Assembly (NCBI RefSeq): GCF_002237555.1
Contig: NZ_CP022540.1
Span: forward strand, 992,001 to 1,056,000
DNA: 64,000 bases
Direction: 5' to 3'
From: Antarctobacter heliothermus
GTDB lineage: Bacteria; Pseudomonadota; Alphaproteobacteria; Rhodobacterales; Rhodobacteraceae
Shown: positions 52,695 through 60,925 of the stretch, piece by piece
Layout: each line of letters starts with the position of its first letter
How positions within the stretch are numbered: position 1 is the first letter of the stretch
The notes under the pieces: model-generated
What the model saw: the letters and a program-made list of their open reading frames with translations, nothing else
Databases searched by the model: none
What the model was told of the DNA's origin: nothing
Position numbers and translations under genes: made by a program

Positions 52695-53513
52695 ATGCCC
52701 ACTCCTCCGCGCCTCACCGACCGGCACGCCCTGAATTTGCACCGCGCGCGCGCAGACGACGCCGCGCTGTTTCTGCATGAGACAGCGCGCGACGACGCCA
52801 AGGATCGTCTGGAGATGGTTAACAGGGCGTTTACGGACGTGGCGATCGTGACGCCTTTTCCCCAGATTTGGCAGTCTGCCTTTCCGGGTGCCCGGTTCAT
52901 ATCGGATGATGAGGTGCTGGACCTTGAAGAGGCGTCTAGCGATCTGGTGATCCACGCGATGTGCCTGCATTGGGCCGATGATCCTGTGGGCCAGATGATC
53001 CAATGCCGTCGCGCGTTGCGGCCCGATGGGCTGTGCCTTGTGCTGACCCTTGGCGGGCAGACGCTGCACCAGTTGCGGGCCACGCTGGGGCAGGCGGAAA
53101 CCGAACTGACCGGCGGCCTGTCACCCCGCGTGGCCCCGATGGGAGAGATCCGCGATCTGGGTGCGCTGCTGCAACGGGCAGGTTTTGCCCTGCCGGTGGC
53201 CGATTCCGACCCGTTGACCGCCAGCTATGCCACGCCGCTGCACCTGATGCGCGAGTTGCGCGCCATGGGCGAAGGCAACGCCCTTGCCGCCCGTCTGCGC
53301 CGCCCGACCCGCCGCGCCGTGCTGCTGCGCGCGTCTGAGATTTATGCACAAGAATTCGCGTTTGAGGACGGCCGCGTGCCTGCGACGTTTGAAATCATCA
53401 CGCTGACCGGATGGGCGCCCGACGCCTCGCAGCCGCAGCCATTGCGTCCCGGGTCTGCGGCACAACGTCTGTCCGACGCCTTGGGCACCTCGGAAACGCC
53501 CCTGAACGATTGA
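52695..53513 (+). CDS. SAM-dependent methyltransferase (BioC/NDUFAF5-like)
   Basis: A 272-residue protein. The N-terminus (LTDRHALNLHRARADDAALFLHETARDDAKDRLEMV) and later SSDLVIHAMCLHWADDPVGQM and PLHLMRELRAMGEGNAL match the SAM methyltransferase family that includes NDUFAF5 and BioC relatives. The Rossmann glycine motif is poorly conserved. ATG 52695 was chosen, but ATG 52683, overlapping the comF start, cannot be excluded; neither has a clear ribosome-binding site. Confidence 0.83.
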   Translation: MPTPPRLTDRHALNLHRARADDAALFLHETARDDAKDRLEMVNRAFTDVAIVTPFPQIWQSAFPGARFISDDEVLDLEEASSDLVIHAMCLHWADDPVGQMIQCRRALRPDGLCLVLTLGGQTLHQLRATLGQAETELTGGLSPRVAPMGEIRDLGALLQRAGFALPVADSDPLTASYATPLHLMRELRAMGEGNALAARLRRPTRRAVLLRASEIYAQEFAFEDGRVPATFEIITLTGWAPDASQPQPLRPGSAAQRLSDALGTSETPLND

Positions 53514-53568
53514 CGCATTTTGGCTCCGCGATATGTACAGCAAAACGCCTGACCACAGGACCATAACC

Positions 53569-54621
53569 ATGCTTGATGCCACCCGCCCCGACAACGCGCC
53601 CAACGATCACCCGAAACTGCCGTCCCCGCGTGTGGGTGTGCTGCTGGCCAACCTCGGGACTCCGGACAACACGGATTACTGGTCGATGCGCCGTTATCTG
53701 AACGAATTCCTGTCGGATCAGCGTGTCATCGATTACCCGCGCTGGAAATGGCAGCCGCTGTTGCAGCTGATCATTTTGACAAAGCGGCCGTTCTCTTCGG
53801 GCAAGGCGTACAAATCGATCTGGAATGAAGAGGCAAACGAAAGCCCGCTGCTGACCATCACCAAGGCGCAGACCGCCAAGATCGCCCAGCGCATGGCCGA
53901 ACAATACGGCGACAGCGTCAAAGTCGATTACTGTATGCGTTACGGCAACCCGTCGACCCAATCCAAGGTGCGCGAGATGGTAGAGGCGGGATGCCACAAG
54001 ATCCTGTTTTTCCCGCTGTATCCGCAATACGCCGGGGCCACTTCTGCCACCGCGAACGATCAGTTCTTTCGCGCGTTGATGGAGGAAAAGTGGCAACCGA
54101 CCGCGCGGGTCGTCGACCCCTATTTTGGGCATCCGATGTATATCGAGGCACTGGCCCAGTCGATCGAACGTGCCTATGCCACAGCCGATTCGCGGCCGGA
54201 TATCCTAGTCTGTTCCTACCACGGCGTGCCGAAACGCTACCTGATGGAAGGCGACCCCTATCATTGCCAGTGTCAGAAAACGACGCGCCTGTTGCGCGAG
54301 CGTCTGGGTTGGGACGAATCGCAGATTACCACCACGTTTCAGAGCCGATTCGGCCCCGAAGAGTGGTTGAAACCCTACACGGTGGAAGAGGTCGCGCGGC
54401 TGGCGAAGGAAGACGGCAAAAAGCACATCGCGGTTTGTGCGCCGGCCTTTTCAGCCGACTGCATCGAGACGCTGGAAGAGATCAACGAAGAGATCAAGGA
54501 CAGTTTTGAAGAGGCGGGCGGTGAGCATTTCACCTATATTCCCTGCCTGAACGATGACGACGCGCATGTGGATGCACTGACCCAGGTCATCGGCGAAAAC
54601 CTTGGCGGCTGGGTTTCCTGA
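53569..54621 (+). CDS. hemH: Ferrochelatase
   Basis: A 350-residue enzyme inserting Fe2+ into protoporphyrin IX. It has VLLANLGTPDN at the start, GATSATANDQFF, the catalytic-histidine motif VCSYHGVPKRY, YHCQCQKTTRLL, TTFQSRFGPEEWLKPYT and CAPAFSADCIETLEEI. AGGA lies 8 nt before the ATG 53569. It is 55 bp after the methyltransferase gene and ends with a strong terminator. The heme pathway is also represented here by hemD and a HemY-like gene. Confidence 0.97.
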   Translation: MLDATRPDNAPNDHPKLPSPRVGVLLANLGTPDNTDYWSMRRYLNEFLSDQRVIDYPRWKWQPLLQLIILTKRPFSSGKAYKSIWNEEANESPLLTITKAQTAKIAQRMAEQYGDSVKVDYCMRYGNPSTQSKVREMVEAGCHKILFFPLYPQYAGATSATANDQFFRALMEEKWQPTARVVDPYFGHPMYIEALAQSIERAYATADSRPDILVCSYHGVPKRYLMEGDPYHCQCQKTTRLLRERLGWDESQITTTFQSRFGPEEWLKPYTVEEVARLAKEDGKKHIAVCAPAFSADCIETLEEINEEIKDSFEEAGGEHFTYIPCLNDDDAHVDALTQVIGENLGGWVS

Positions 54622-54680
54622 CCCGGTCAATCGCTAGGTATTGTTAGATTAAACACCGCAGAAACAGGGTGTTGGAAACG

Positions 54681-54711
54681 AAAAAAGGCGGTGCCGTCGC
54701 ACCGCCTTTTT
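54681..54711. terminator. Bidirectional terminator after hemH
   Basis: GGCGGTGC (54687-54694) pairs with GCACCGCC (54699-54706) around CGTC, flanked by AAAAAA and TTTTT. It works in both directions, for hemH and the convergent 63-residue gene. Confidence 0.85.
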
Positions 54712-54735
54712 CCAAATTTTAGAAACCGTTGACGA

Positions 54736-54927
54736 TTAGTCAGCGGCAGCAGCTGCGATGATCGCGATCAGGAGCAGCGGGATCAGGATACCAGCGGAGG
54801 ACGATGCCTCTTTGGTTTCTTCCACGATCACGACGGGCTCCATGACAACGTCGTCTTTTGCATAGGAACCGGCAAATGCGGTGGTTGCTGCGCCAGCGAA
54901 CACGGCTGCGAGAGCGATTTTCTTCAT
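54736..54927 (-). CDS. Small exported membrane protein
   Basis: A 63-residue protein with a signal peptide (cleavage AFA about 19) and a C-terminal hydrophobic helix (ILIPLLLIAIIAAAAA). Only about 25 polar residues lie between. GGAGAAG precedes the start. Similar short proteins follow hemH in related bacteria as far as I recall, but no function is known. Confidence 0.75.
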   Translation of the reverse strand: MKKIALAAVFAGAATTAFAGSYAKDDVVMEPVVIVEETKEASSSAGILIPLLLIAIIAAAAAD

Positions 54928-55040
54928 GTTTCTTCTCCAAGTAATCGCCTATCGCGGTCACTATTGACCACACGACAGGCACCCAAGACTTACCTCGTAA
55001 CTCTGTCTAAGCAGTATTTCAGAGGCTTTGCAATTGCTTC

Positions 55041-55064
55041 TTGGGGACCAGATTTGGCCCCCAA
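55041..55064. other. Stem-loop between L,D-transpeptidase and small-protein genes
   Basis: TTGGGGACCA and TGGCCCCCAA pair over 10 bp with one mismatch around GATT. It lies 11 bp beyond the minus-strand L,D-transpeptidase stop. No T-run follows on the minus strand, so it may be a weak terminator or an RNA-stabilising structure. Confidence 0.35.
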
Positions 55065-55075
55065 CCCCTATGTCG

Positions 55076-55663
55076 TCAAATTAGCAACACCTGTGTTCCG
55101 ACGACGGCCATTTCATACAGTTGCTCGATGTGCTCATTGTACAAACCGATGCAACCGTTGGACGACCGACGCCCAATCTTGCGGGTGTCGTGGGTGCCGT
55201 GGATGCGGTAATAGGTCCAACTCAGATGCAGTGCGCGGGTGCCCAGCGGGTTGTCCGGGCCGGGGCCAACGTAATCGGGCCACTCGGGGTTGCGGATCTT
55301 CATCGAGGGGGTCGGACGCCAATCCGGATTGGGATCTTTCAGGGTCACGCTGGTGCGGCCGCGCCGGGTCAGATCCTCTGTCAGGGGCACCGATGAGGGG
55401 TACAGAAAATAGGTGCCGTCCTGCCGCCAGTAGTGCAACGCCCGCGACGAGATGTCGACAAGGATCGCGCCCTTGTTGAGGTTGCTGAAGTAATCTTGCC
55501 AGGCCAGCGTGCGAAAGCTAGAGACGTTGCGGCGTACGATGCTGGTTACATCACGCTCTATCTCTGTGCTGTCGTCCTGCGCCAGAAGGGGGGTGCCGAT
55601 CAGCGCCGCGCCGCCGGCCAGGAATGCGCGGCGGTCAAAGGGTCTTCCTGCCGAATGGGTCAT
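55076..55663 (-). CDS. L,D-transpeptidase (YkuD domain), secreted
   Basis: A 195-residue exported enzyme. The signal begins with a twin-arginine-like DRRAFLAGGAALIG and ends LLAQ. The YkuD catalytic segment is RIHGTHDTRKIGRRSSNGCIGLYN, with the nucleophile in SNGC. Its mature start is about residue 30. GAGGA precedes the ATG 55663. Product role: L,D cross-linking or protein anchoring at the cell wall. It is the second of three YkuD proteins. Confidence 0.9.
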   Translation of the reverse strand: MTHSAGRPFDRRAFLAGGAALIGTPLLAQDDSTEIERDVTSIVRRNVSSFRTLAWQDYFSNLNKGAILVDISSRALHYWRQDGTYFLYPSSVPLTEDLTRRGRTSVTLKDPNPDWRPTPSMKIRNPEWPDYVGPGPDNPLGTRALHLSWTYYRIHGTHDTRKIGRRSSNGCIGLYNEHIEQLYEMAVVGTQVLLI

Positions 55664-55829
55664 GGTGCAATATCCTCGGGGATGTTTTTGCTGTTGCAAC
55701 ATAATATGGCGCGAATGCCTCAGTCGCAATTCAAACGCTTGTCAACCGGCCTTCTCACGCCGATGTGGGTTTGATTGGCAACGCGTCCTTCGGTATGGCA
55801 GGGGAAACGAAGAAATCAAGAGCAGCAAC

Positions 55830-56393
55830 ATGAACCGACGCGCCTTCCTTGCCATGTCTTCCGCGGTCGCCATGGCCGCCTGCACCACGACGCCCATCAA
55901 TACAGAGCCGCGCTTGGGCCCGGACGGCAAGCCGCTGCCACAGGTTTACCGAATTTCCAGTGGCCAGACGGGCCGGATTCAGTATCGGATGCTCGATTCG
56001 GTGAACGCATTGCGCAAGTCGGCCGGTGCCCCTGAACTGGTGCTCGACTCCAAGCTGAACGCCGCCGCCGCCACCCATGCCCGTGACATGTCCGTGCAGA
56101 ACCGGCCCTGGCATTTTGGGTCCGACGGATCATCGCCCATCGATCGCGTGCGCCGGGTGAGCTATGCGGGGCGTCTGGTCGGGGAGACGATTTCCGAAAC
56201 CTACGAAACAGAGCTGCAGACCCTCGCCGCCTGGATGGAAGTGGACAGCACCCGCAACGTGATTCTAGACGCGTCGGCGCGTGACCTTGGATTCTCTTGG
56301 TTTCAGGAGCCCAACGGCAAGATCTGGTGGTGTATGATCGTCGGCGCACCCGGCGGTGGTGCCGTCCCCAGCGCGACGCCAACCGCCAGCTGA
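55830..56393 (+). CDS. CAP/SCP-domain lipoprotein
   Basis: A 187-residue protein. The signal ends in a lipobox MAAC (Cys about 18), so the mature protein is lipid-anchored. The CAP domain (about 50-180) contains LVLDSKLNAAAATHARDMS, a His in WHFGSDGSS and GETISETY, typical of bacterial CAP proteins. The role of these proteins is not settled; binding or cleavage of wall components is suggested. It sits between two YkuD genes, supporting an envelope role. Confidence 0.88.
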   Translation: MNRRAFLAMSSAVAMAACTTTPINTEPRLGPDGKPLPQVYRISSGQTGRIQYRMLDSVNALRKSAGAPELVLDSKLNAAAATHARDMSVQNRPWHFGSDGSSPIDRVRRVSYAGRLVGETISETYETELQTLAAWMEVDSTRNVILDASARDLGFSWFQEPNGKIWWCMIVGAPGGGAVPSATPTAS

Positions 56394-56445
56394 TCTGTCA
56401 TCAGGCGCAGGGCGGGGGCTTACCCCGCCGCCCGCCAATCATCCG

Positions 56446-56937
56446 CTACGGCTGAATCGTGATCGGTGTCCCGTTTTTCACCATCGAATAGACTTGGCGC
56501 ATCTCACGGTCGGTCACAGCGATACAGCCCGCCGTCCAGTCGCGCCCGCCCTTGCGATACTCACGCGGCCGTCCGTGAATGAAAATGTCGCCACCCGGAC
56601 TTTTGCCCAGCTCGCGCGCCTCTGCCCGATCTTCGTTGTTGGGATAGGACACACCGATCGACAGATAGAACTGGCTGTTCGGATTGCGCCGGTCGATGAT
56701 GTAGGTGCCTTCGGGTGTCTTGCCGTCACCCTCGATCTTCTTGTCGCCCTCGGGCGCAAAACCAAGCCCCACGTCATAGCTTTTCAAAACACCCTTGCTG
56801 CTCAGCAGGTGCATTCGGCGTTCACCCTTGTCGACAACGACATGTGTCACTTCCGGTCCATGATAGGTGGGAAACTTGCCGCAGGCCGCTGCGGATAGGC
56901 CAAGCGTTGCCAACAGAAGAACCCTGAGAATCGTCAT
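56446..56937 (-). CDS. L,D-transpeptidase-family lipoprotein (YafK-like YkuD domain)
   Basis: A 163-residue protein with a lipobox SAAC (Cys about 19). The YkuD domain carries FIHGRPREYRKGGRDWTAGCIAVTD, with the Cys in TAGC. The substrate loop differs from the previous two YkuD proteins, as in the YafK/ErfK subgroup. It probably acts at the inner or outer membrane surface on peptidoglycan. It ends 53 bp from the CAP-lipoprotein stop. Confidence 0.87.
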   Translation of the reverse strand: MTILRVLLLATLGLSAAACGKFPTYHGPEVTHVVVDKGERRMHLLSSKGVLKSYDVGLGFAPEGDKKIEGDGKTPEGTYIIDRRNPNSQFYLSIGVSYPNNEDRAEARELGKSPGGDIFIHGRPREYRKGGRDWTAGCIAVTDREMRQVYSMVKNGTPITIQP

Positions 56938-56970
56938 TATACTGCCCCATACGTTTTTCGGGATTCTACC

Positions 56971-57783
56971 TTATTCGGGGCGGTTTGCGTAGCTCACGTT
57001 TTCGACATCGCGCGCCTGTTCGCCCAGACGCCGTTCAATCGCCTCCAGCCGGGCCAGAACCTCATCCCGGTACAGGTCGGTGCGTTCATTATCCTCTTGC
57101 TGGTGGGCGTCCTGCATCGAGTTCACGATCAGACCCACCAGCAGGTTCACCACCGCAAATGTCGTGACCATGATGAAAGGCACGAAAAACACCCAAGCAT
57201 AAGGATAAACCTCCATCACCGGGCGCACGATTCCCATCGACCAGGATTCCAGCGTCATGATCTGGAACAGTGAATAGGCCGACATCCCAAGGTTGCCGAA
57301 CCAGTCGGGAAAGCTGTCGCCGAACAGCTTGGTCGCCATGACGCTGCCGATGTAAAAGATGATCGCCATCAGCAGGAACACGCTGCCCATGCCGGGCAGC
57401 GCGGTGATGAAGCCCTCGACCACGCGACGCAACCGGGGAGCGACAGAGATCACCCGCAACACTCGCAATATACGCAGCGATCGCAACACGGACAGGCCGC
57501 CCGCGCCGGGGACCAGCGCAATGCCGACGATCACAAAGTCGAACACGCTCCACCCGCTGCGGAAAAAGCGCATCCCGCGCGCCACCAGCTTGGCGGCAAT
57601 CTCGACGATAAAGATGCCAAGGCACAGCTTGTCCAGCAGGGTGATGACGTTGCCAAAGCGGCTCATCAGCGACTCGGATGTTTCCATCCCCAAAACAACG
57701 GCGTTCAATATGATGACGGCAATGATGGCGTTCTGAACACGGGGCGCGTCGACAATAGCCCCGACGCGGGCGCGGAAATTCAT
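56971..57783 (-). CDS. Voltage-gated sodium channel (NaChBac/NavMs type)
   Basis: A 270-residue single-domain channel subunit with six helices. The S4 voltage sensor has arginines at 101, 104, 107 and 110 in SVLRSLRILRVLRV. The selectivity filter TLESWSM (177-183) is identical to that of NavAb-type channels, flanked by pore helices, and the C-terminal coiled coil runs about 236-258. The tetramer conducts Na+ and is used for motility or pH adaptation in marine bacteria. It starts with GGAG about 10 nt before the ATG 57783. Confidence 0.95.
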   Translation of the reverse strand: MNFRARVGAIVDAPRVQNAIIAVIILNAVVLGMETSESLMSRFGNVITLLDKLCLGIFIVEIAAKLVARGMRFFRSGWSVFDFVIVGIALVPGAGGLSVLRSLRILRVLRVISVAPRLRRVVEGFITALPGMGSVFLLMAIIFYIGSVMATKLFGDSFPDWFGNLGMSAYSLFQIMTLESWSMGIVRPVMEVYPYAWVFFVPFIMVTTFAVVNLLVGLIVNSMQDAHQQEDNERTDLYRDEVLARLEAIERRLGEQARDVENVSYANRPE

Positions 57784-57787
57784 AGGC

Positions 57788-59017
57788 TCACTTCTCCAGC
57801 TGCAATGAGGCGACAAGTTCCACATGGGTGGACCAGCGGAACTGGTCAACCACCTGCACCCAGTCAAGGCGATAGCCCGCCGCCTGCAACCGCACACAGT
57901 CACGGGCAAAACTCACCGGGTTGCAGGACACATGCGCAATACGCGGGACGCGGGCGCGGGCCAGTTCGGCCACCTGAGCCTCTGCCCCGGCGCGCGGCGG
58001 ATCGATCACCACCCCGTCAAAGCGGGTCAACTCATCCGGCAACAAGGGATTGCGGAACAAGTCACGCACGGCATGGGTGACATGACGCATGCCCTGCGCC
58101 TGCCGCCACCCTTGATCCAGCGCGAGGGTCATGGCCTTATCTCCCTCCACCGCGTGCACGCGCGCCATTTCGGCCAGTGGCAGGGCAAAGGTGCCGCAGC
58201 CGGCAAACAGATCGGCAATATATGTGGCCCCGGTCAATGCCTCCTGCACGGCAGACAACAACGCCGCCTGCCCGGTTTCCGTCGCCTGCAGAAATGCCCC
58301 CGGCGGCGGCACCACCAGAGCCGCGCCAAACCGCTGATGCGGCGGCAAAAAGGTCAGAACGTCGTCATCCCATGCCAACCGCGCCAACCCTTCGGCTTGC
58401 GCAATCGCGGCCAGTTCGGACCGCAATGCGTCGTCAATCGGCTTACCCCCGGTGACAACGATATCCAATCCCGACAGGCTTTCCGTCACCAGAACCGACA
58501 GTTCTCCCTTGCGCGACGCCCCGGCCACCGCCAGCCGTTCGATCAAGGGCAGCGCCGCGGCCAAGGCAGGCGTGACCAACTGACAGCCAGGAACGGCAAC
58601 GATCACATCCGAGGCTTTCTGGTGAAACCCAACCAGTGCGCCCTTTTTGGTCCGGCGCGCGGAGAAACTGGCGCGGCGGCGCGACTGCGTCGGAGAGGTA
58701 AACGTGGGCCGCATCGGCGCGGAAAGGCCCTGCGCCTCCAGCGCGCGGCGCACCACCTCTTCTTTCCAGCCGGTGACAAACCCGTCCGAGGCGTGCTGCA
58801 ACTGGCACCCGCCGCAGGATTTCGCATGACGACAAGGGGGCGACACCCGGTCGGCAGAGGGCGTGACAATACGCGGCGCGGACATCGCGTCCCCTGTCAC
58901 CTCACCTTCGACCACCTCACCCGGCAAAACGCCGGGCACAAAAATCGGCCCCGGCGCGATACCATCGCCCCGGTGGCCCAGCCGTTCGATCGTCACCTGA
59001 TGCGTGCCGTCGGACAT
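57788..59017 (-). CDS. Class I RNA (uracil-5-)-methyltransferase, RumA/RlmD-like
   Basis: A 409-residue enzyme that makes 5-methyluridine in rRNA or tRNA. The TRAM-like N-terminus (MSDGTHQVTIERLGHRGDGIA) is followed by a [4Fe-4S]-type cysteine set CRHAKSCGGCQLQH and VPGCQ. SAM motif DLFAGCGTFALPLA, DPPRAG and the nucleophile HVSCNPVSFARD complete the RumA pattern. Target U is uncertain (U1939-type or U747-type). GGGGAG precedes the ATG 59017. It runs 4 bp before the sodium-channel gene. Confidence 0.92.
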   Translation of the reverse strand: MSDGTHQVTIERLGHRGDGIAPGPIFVPGVLPGEVVEGEVTGDAMSAPRIVTPSADRVSPPCRHAKSCGGCQLQHASDGFVTGWKEEVVRRALEAQGLSAPMRPTFTSPTQSRRRASFSARRTKKGALVGFHQKASDVIVAVPGCQLVTPALAAALPLIERLAVAGASRKGELSVLVTESLSGLDIVVTGGKPIDDALRSELAAIAQAEGLARLAWDDDVLTFLPPHQRFGAALVVPPPGAFLQATETGQAALLSAVQEALTGATYIADLFAGCGTFALPLAEMARVHAVEGDKAMTLALDQGWRQAQGMRHVTHAVRDLFRNPLLPDELTRFDGVVIDPPRAGAEAQVAELARARVPRIAHVSCNPVSFARDCVRLQAAGYRLDWVQVVDQFRWSTHVELVASLQLEK

Positions 59018-59092
59018 GCGCGCTCCCCTGCCGTTTCTTCTCTGTAAAAATACCCAATATCCGCCACCTGCGACAGGCACCAGCGCCTCGGG

Positions 59093-60925
59093 CTATTCCG
59101 CCGCCTCAGAGCCGATGAATCCGCCCGACTGACGCTCCCAATAGCGGGCGTAAAGACCGTCCTGCGCCAACAACGCCTCATGCGAACCTTGTTCGACGAT
59201 CCGACCCTGATCCATGACCACAATCCGGTCCATCTGGGCGATGGTGGACAGGCGGTGCGCAATTGCCAGCACGGTCTTGCCCATCATGACCTGTTCCAGC
59301 GCTTCCTGAATCTCTGCCTCAACCTCGGAATCCAGCGCGCTTGTCGCCTCATCCAGCACCAGAACCGGCGCATCCCGCAGGATCGCGCGGGCCAGAGCGA
59401 TGCGCTGACGTTGACCGCCGGACAGCTTCACACCCCGTTCACCCAACCGCGCGGCATAGCCAGTGTTGCCCCTGTGGTCCTTCAGCCCAAGGATGAACTC
59501 ATGCGCCGAGGCGCGGTTCGCCGCCTCAAACACCTCTGCATCGCTAGCACCGGGGCGGCCATAGCGGATGTTCTCAAGCGCCGAGCGGTTGAACATCGCG
59601 GTTTCCTGCCGGACCACGGCAATCTGGCGGCGCAGGGCGTGTTGGGTCAGATCGCGGATGTCGGTGCCGCCCATCAAAATGCGCCCCACCTCGACATCAT
59701 AAAGACGCAGCAGCAGCGAGACGGCAGTGGATTTCCCCGCCCCCGAGGCACCAACCAAGGCGACCTTTTCACCCGGCGCTATCGTCAGATCAAACCCCGA
59801 CAAGGCGCGCGATTCACCGCCGTAGGCAAAGCCGACCTTGTCAAAGCGGATCTCACCGGCCTGCGCCTGCCCCAAGGCATCCGGGCGGTCGATGATTTCA
59901 TGTGCCGGGGTCAGCGTACCAATGCCATCTTCCATCTCTCCAATGTTGGTAAAGATCGACATGGCGGTGCGGCCCAGCCGGTTGGTCACCATCGACAGGC
60001 GGGTGGTGATCATGGCCGTTACAGCGATGTCCCCTGCGCTGGCCGTGCCGCGACTGAACAGATACAGCGCGCCAAGGATCGACACGACGGGCAGGATGCC
60101 CCCCAGTGTCATCAGAACCATGCGAAAGATTGCCGACAGGTCGCCGAAATCCAGCGCCTTTGCCCGGTAGGATTCAAGCGCGGCGCGGGTGGCGGCGTCT
60201 TCGTCCTCATCCCGGGCGAACAGCTTGACGGTGGCGATGTTGGAAAACGTGTCGACGATCTGCCCTGTCACAACGGTGCGCGCCCCGGCGCGATCACGGG
60301 ACAAGTTTTGCACACGGGGGATAAAGTAGCGCAGGGCCAGCGCATAGAGCACGGCCCAGACGACAAAAACGCCCAGCAAGCGCGCGTCAATCGCCGCGAG
60401 CAGTAAAAAGGCCCCGGTGAACATCGCCAGCGCGTAGACCACCACATCGGTCGTCTCCAGCACCAGATCGGTCAGGGACCGCGCAACTTGCAGCGCCTTT
60501 TGGCTGAGTCGCCCGGCAAAGTCGTTCTCAAAGAACCGCATGGAATGACCCATGACATGGCGGTTCAGCCGTTGCAGGACCATCGGGAACAGGTTTGGCC
60601 CGAGCATGACGCCGGACACACCCGCGTCAAAGACAAACAGGATCGGGCGGATCAGCAGAAAGAACAGCAATCCAAAGACGATCAGGCCCCAATACGGCCC
60701 CCAAAAGGCCCCCTGCCCTGTCACTTCGGCCCCGTCGATCACCCAGCCGGTGAACCGTGCGGCGACCAGTTCGGACACGCCTGTCAGCGCGGTGATGAGA
60801 ACGGCCAGCAGGATCGGGCGTTCCGCCCCCTTCAGCGCCCAGCGCGTAAAGGCCCATAGAGTTTCGGGCGGCGCACCATCGGCGGGCTGGAACGGATCAA
60901 TTTGTGGGAGAAGGTGTCGGATCAT
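59093..60925 (-). CDS. ABC exporter half-transporter 3 (fused permease-ATPase)
   Basis: A 610-residue protein with a six-helix transmembrane domain (about 30-320) and a C-terminal ATPase. The ATPase has Walker A ALVGASGAGKSTAVS, signature LSGGQRQRIALARAI and Walker B PVLVLDEATSALDSEVEAE. It is of the MsbA-like lipid or multidrug exporter type. Its start overlaps the previous ABC gene by 4 bp; the rumA-like gene follows downstream after 75 bp. Substrate unknown. Confidence 0.93.
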   Translation of the reverse strand: MIRHLLPQIDPFQPADGAPPETLWAFTRWALKGAERPILLAVLITALTGVSELVAARFTGWVIDGAEVTGQGAFWGPYWGLIVFGLLFFLLIRPILFVFDAGVSGVMLGPNLFPMVLQRLNRHVMGHSMRFFENDFAGRLSQKALQVARSLTDLVLETTDVVVYALAMFTGAFLLLAAIDARLLGVFVVWAVLYALALRYFIPRVQNLSRDRAGARTVVTGQIVDTFSNIATVKLFARDEDEDAATRAALESYRAKALDFGDLSAIFRMVLMTLGGILPVVSILGALYLFSRGTASAGDIAVTAMITTRLSMVTNRLGRTAMSIFTNIGEMEDGIGTLTPAHEIIDRPDALGQAQAGEIRFDKVGFAYGGESRALSGFDLTIAPGEKVALVGASGAGKSTAVSLLLRLYDVEVGRILMGGTDIRDLTQHALRRQIAVVRQETAMFNRSALENIRYGRPGASDAEVFEAANRASAHEFILGLKDHRGNTGYAARLGERGVKLSGGQRQRIALARAILRDAPVLVLDEATSALDSEVEAEIQEALEQVMMGKTVLAIAHRLSTIAQMDRIVVMDQGRIVEQGSHEALLAQDGLYARYWERQSGGFIGSEAAE

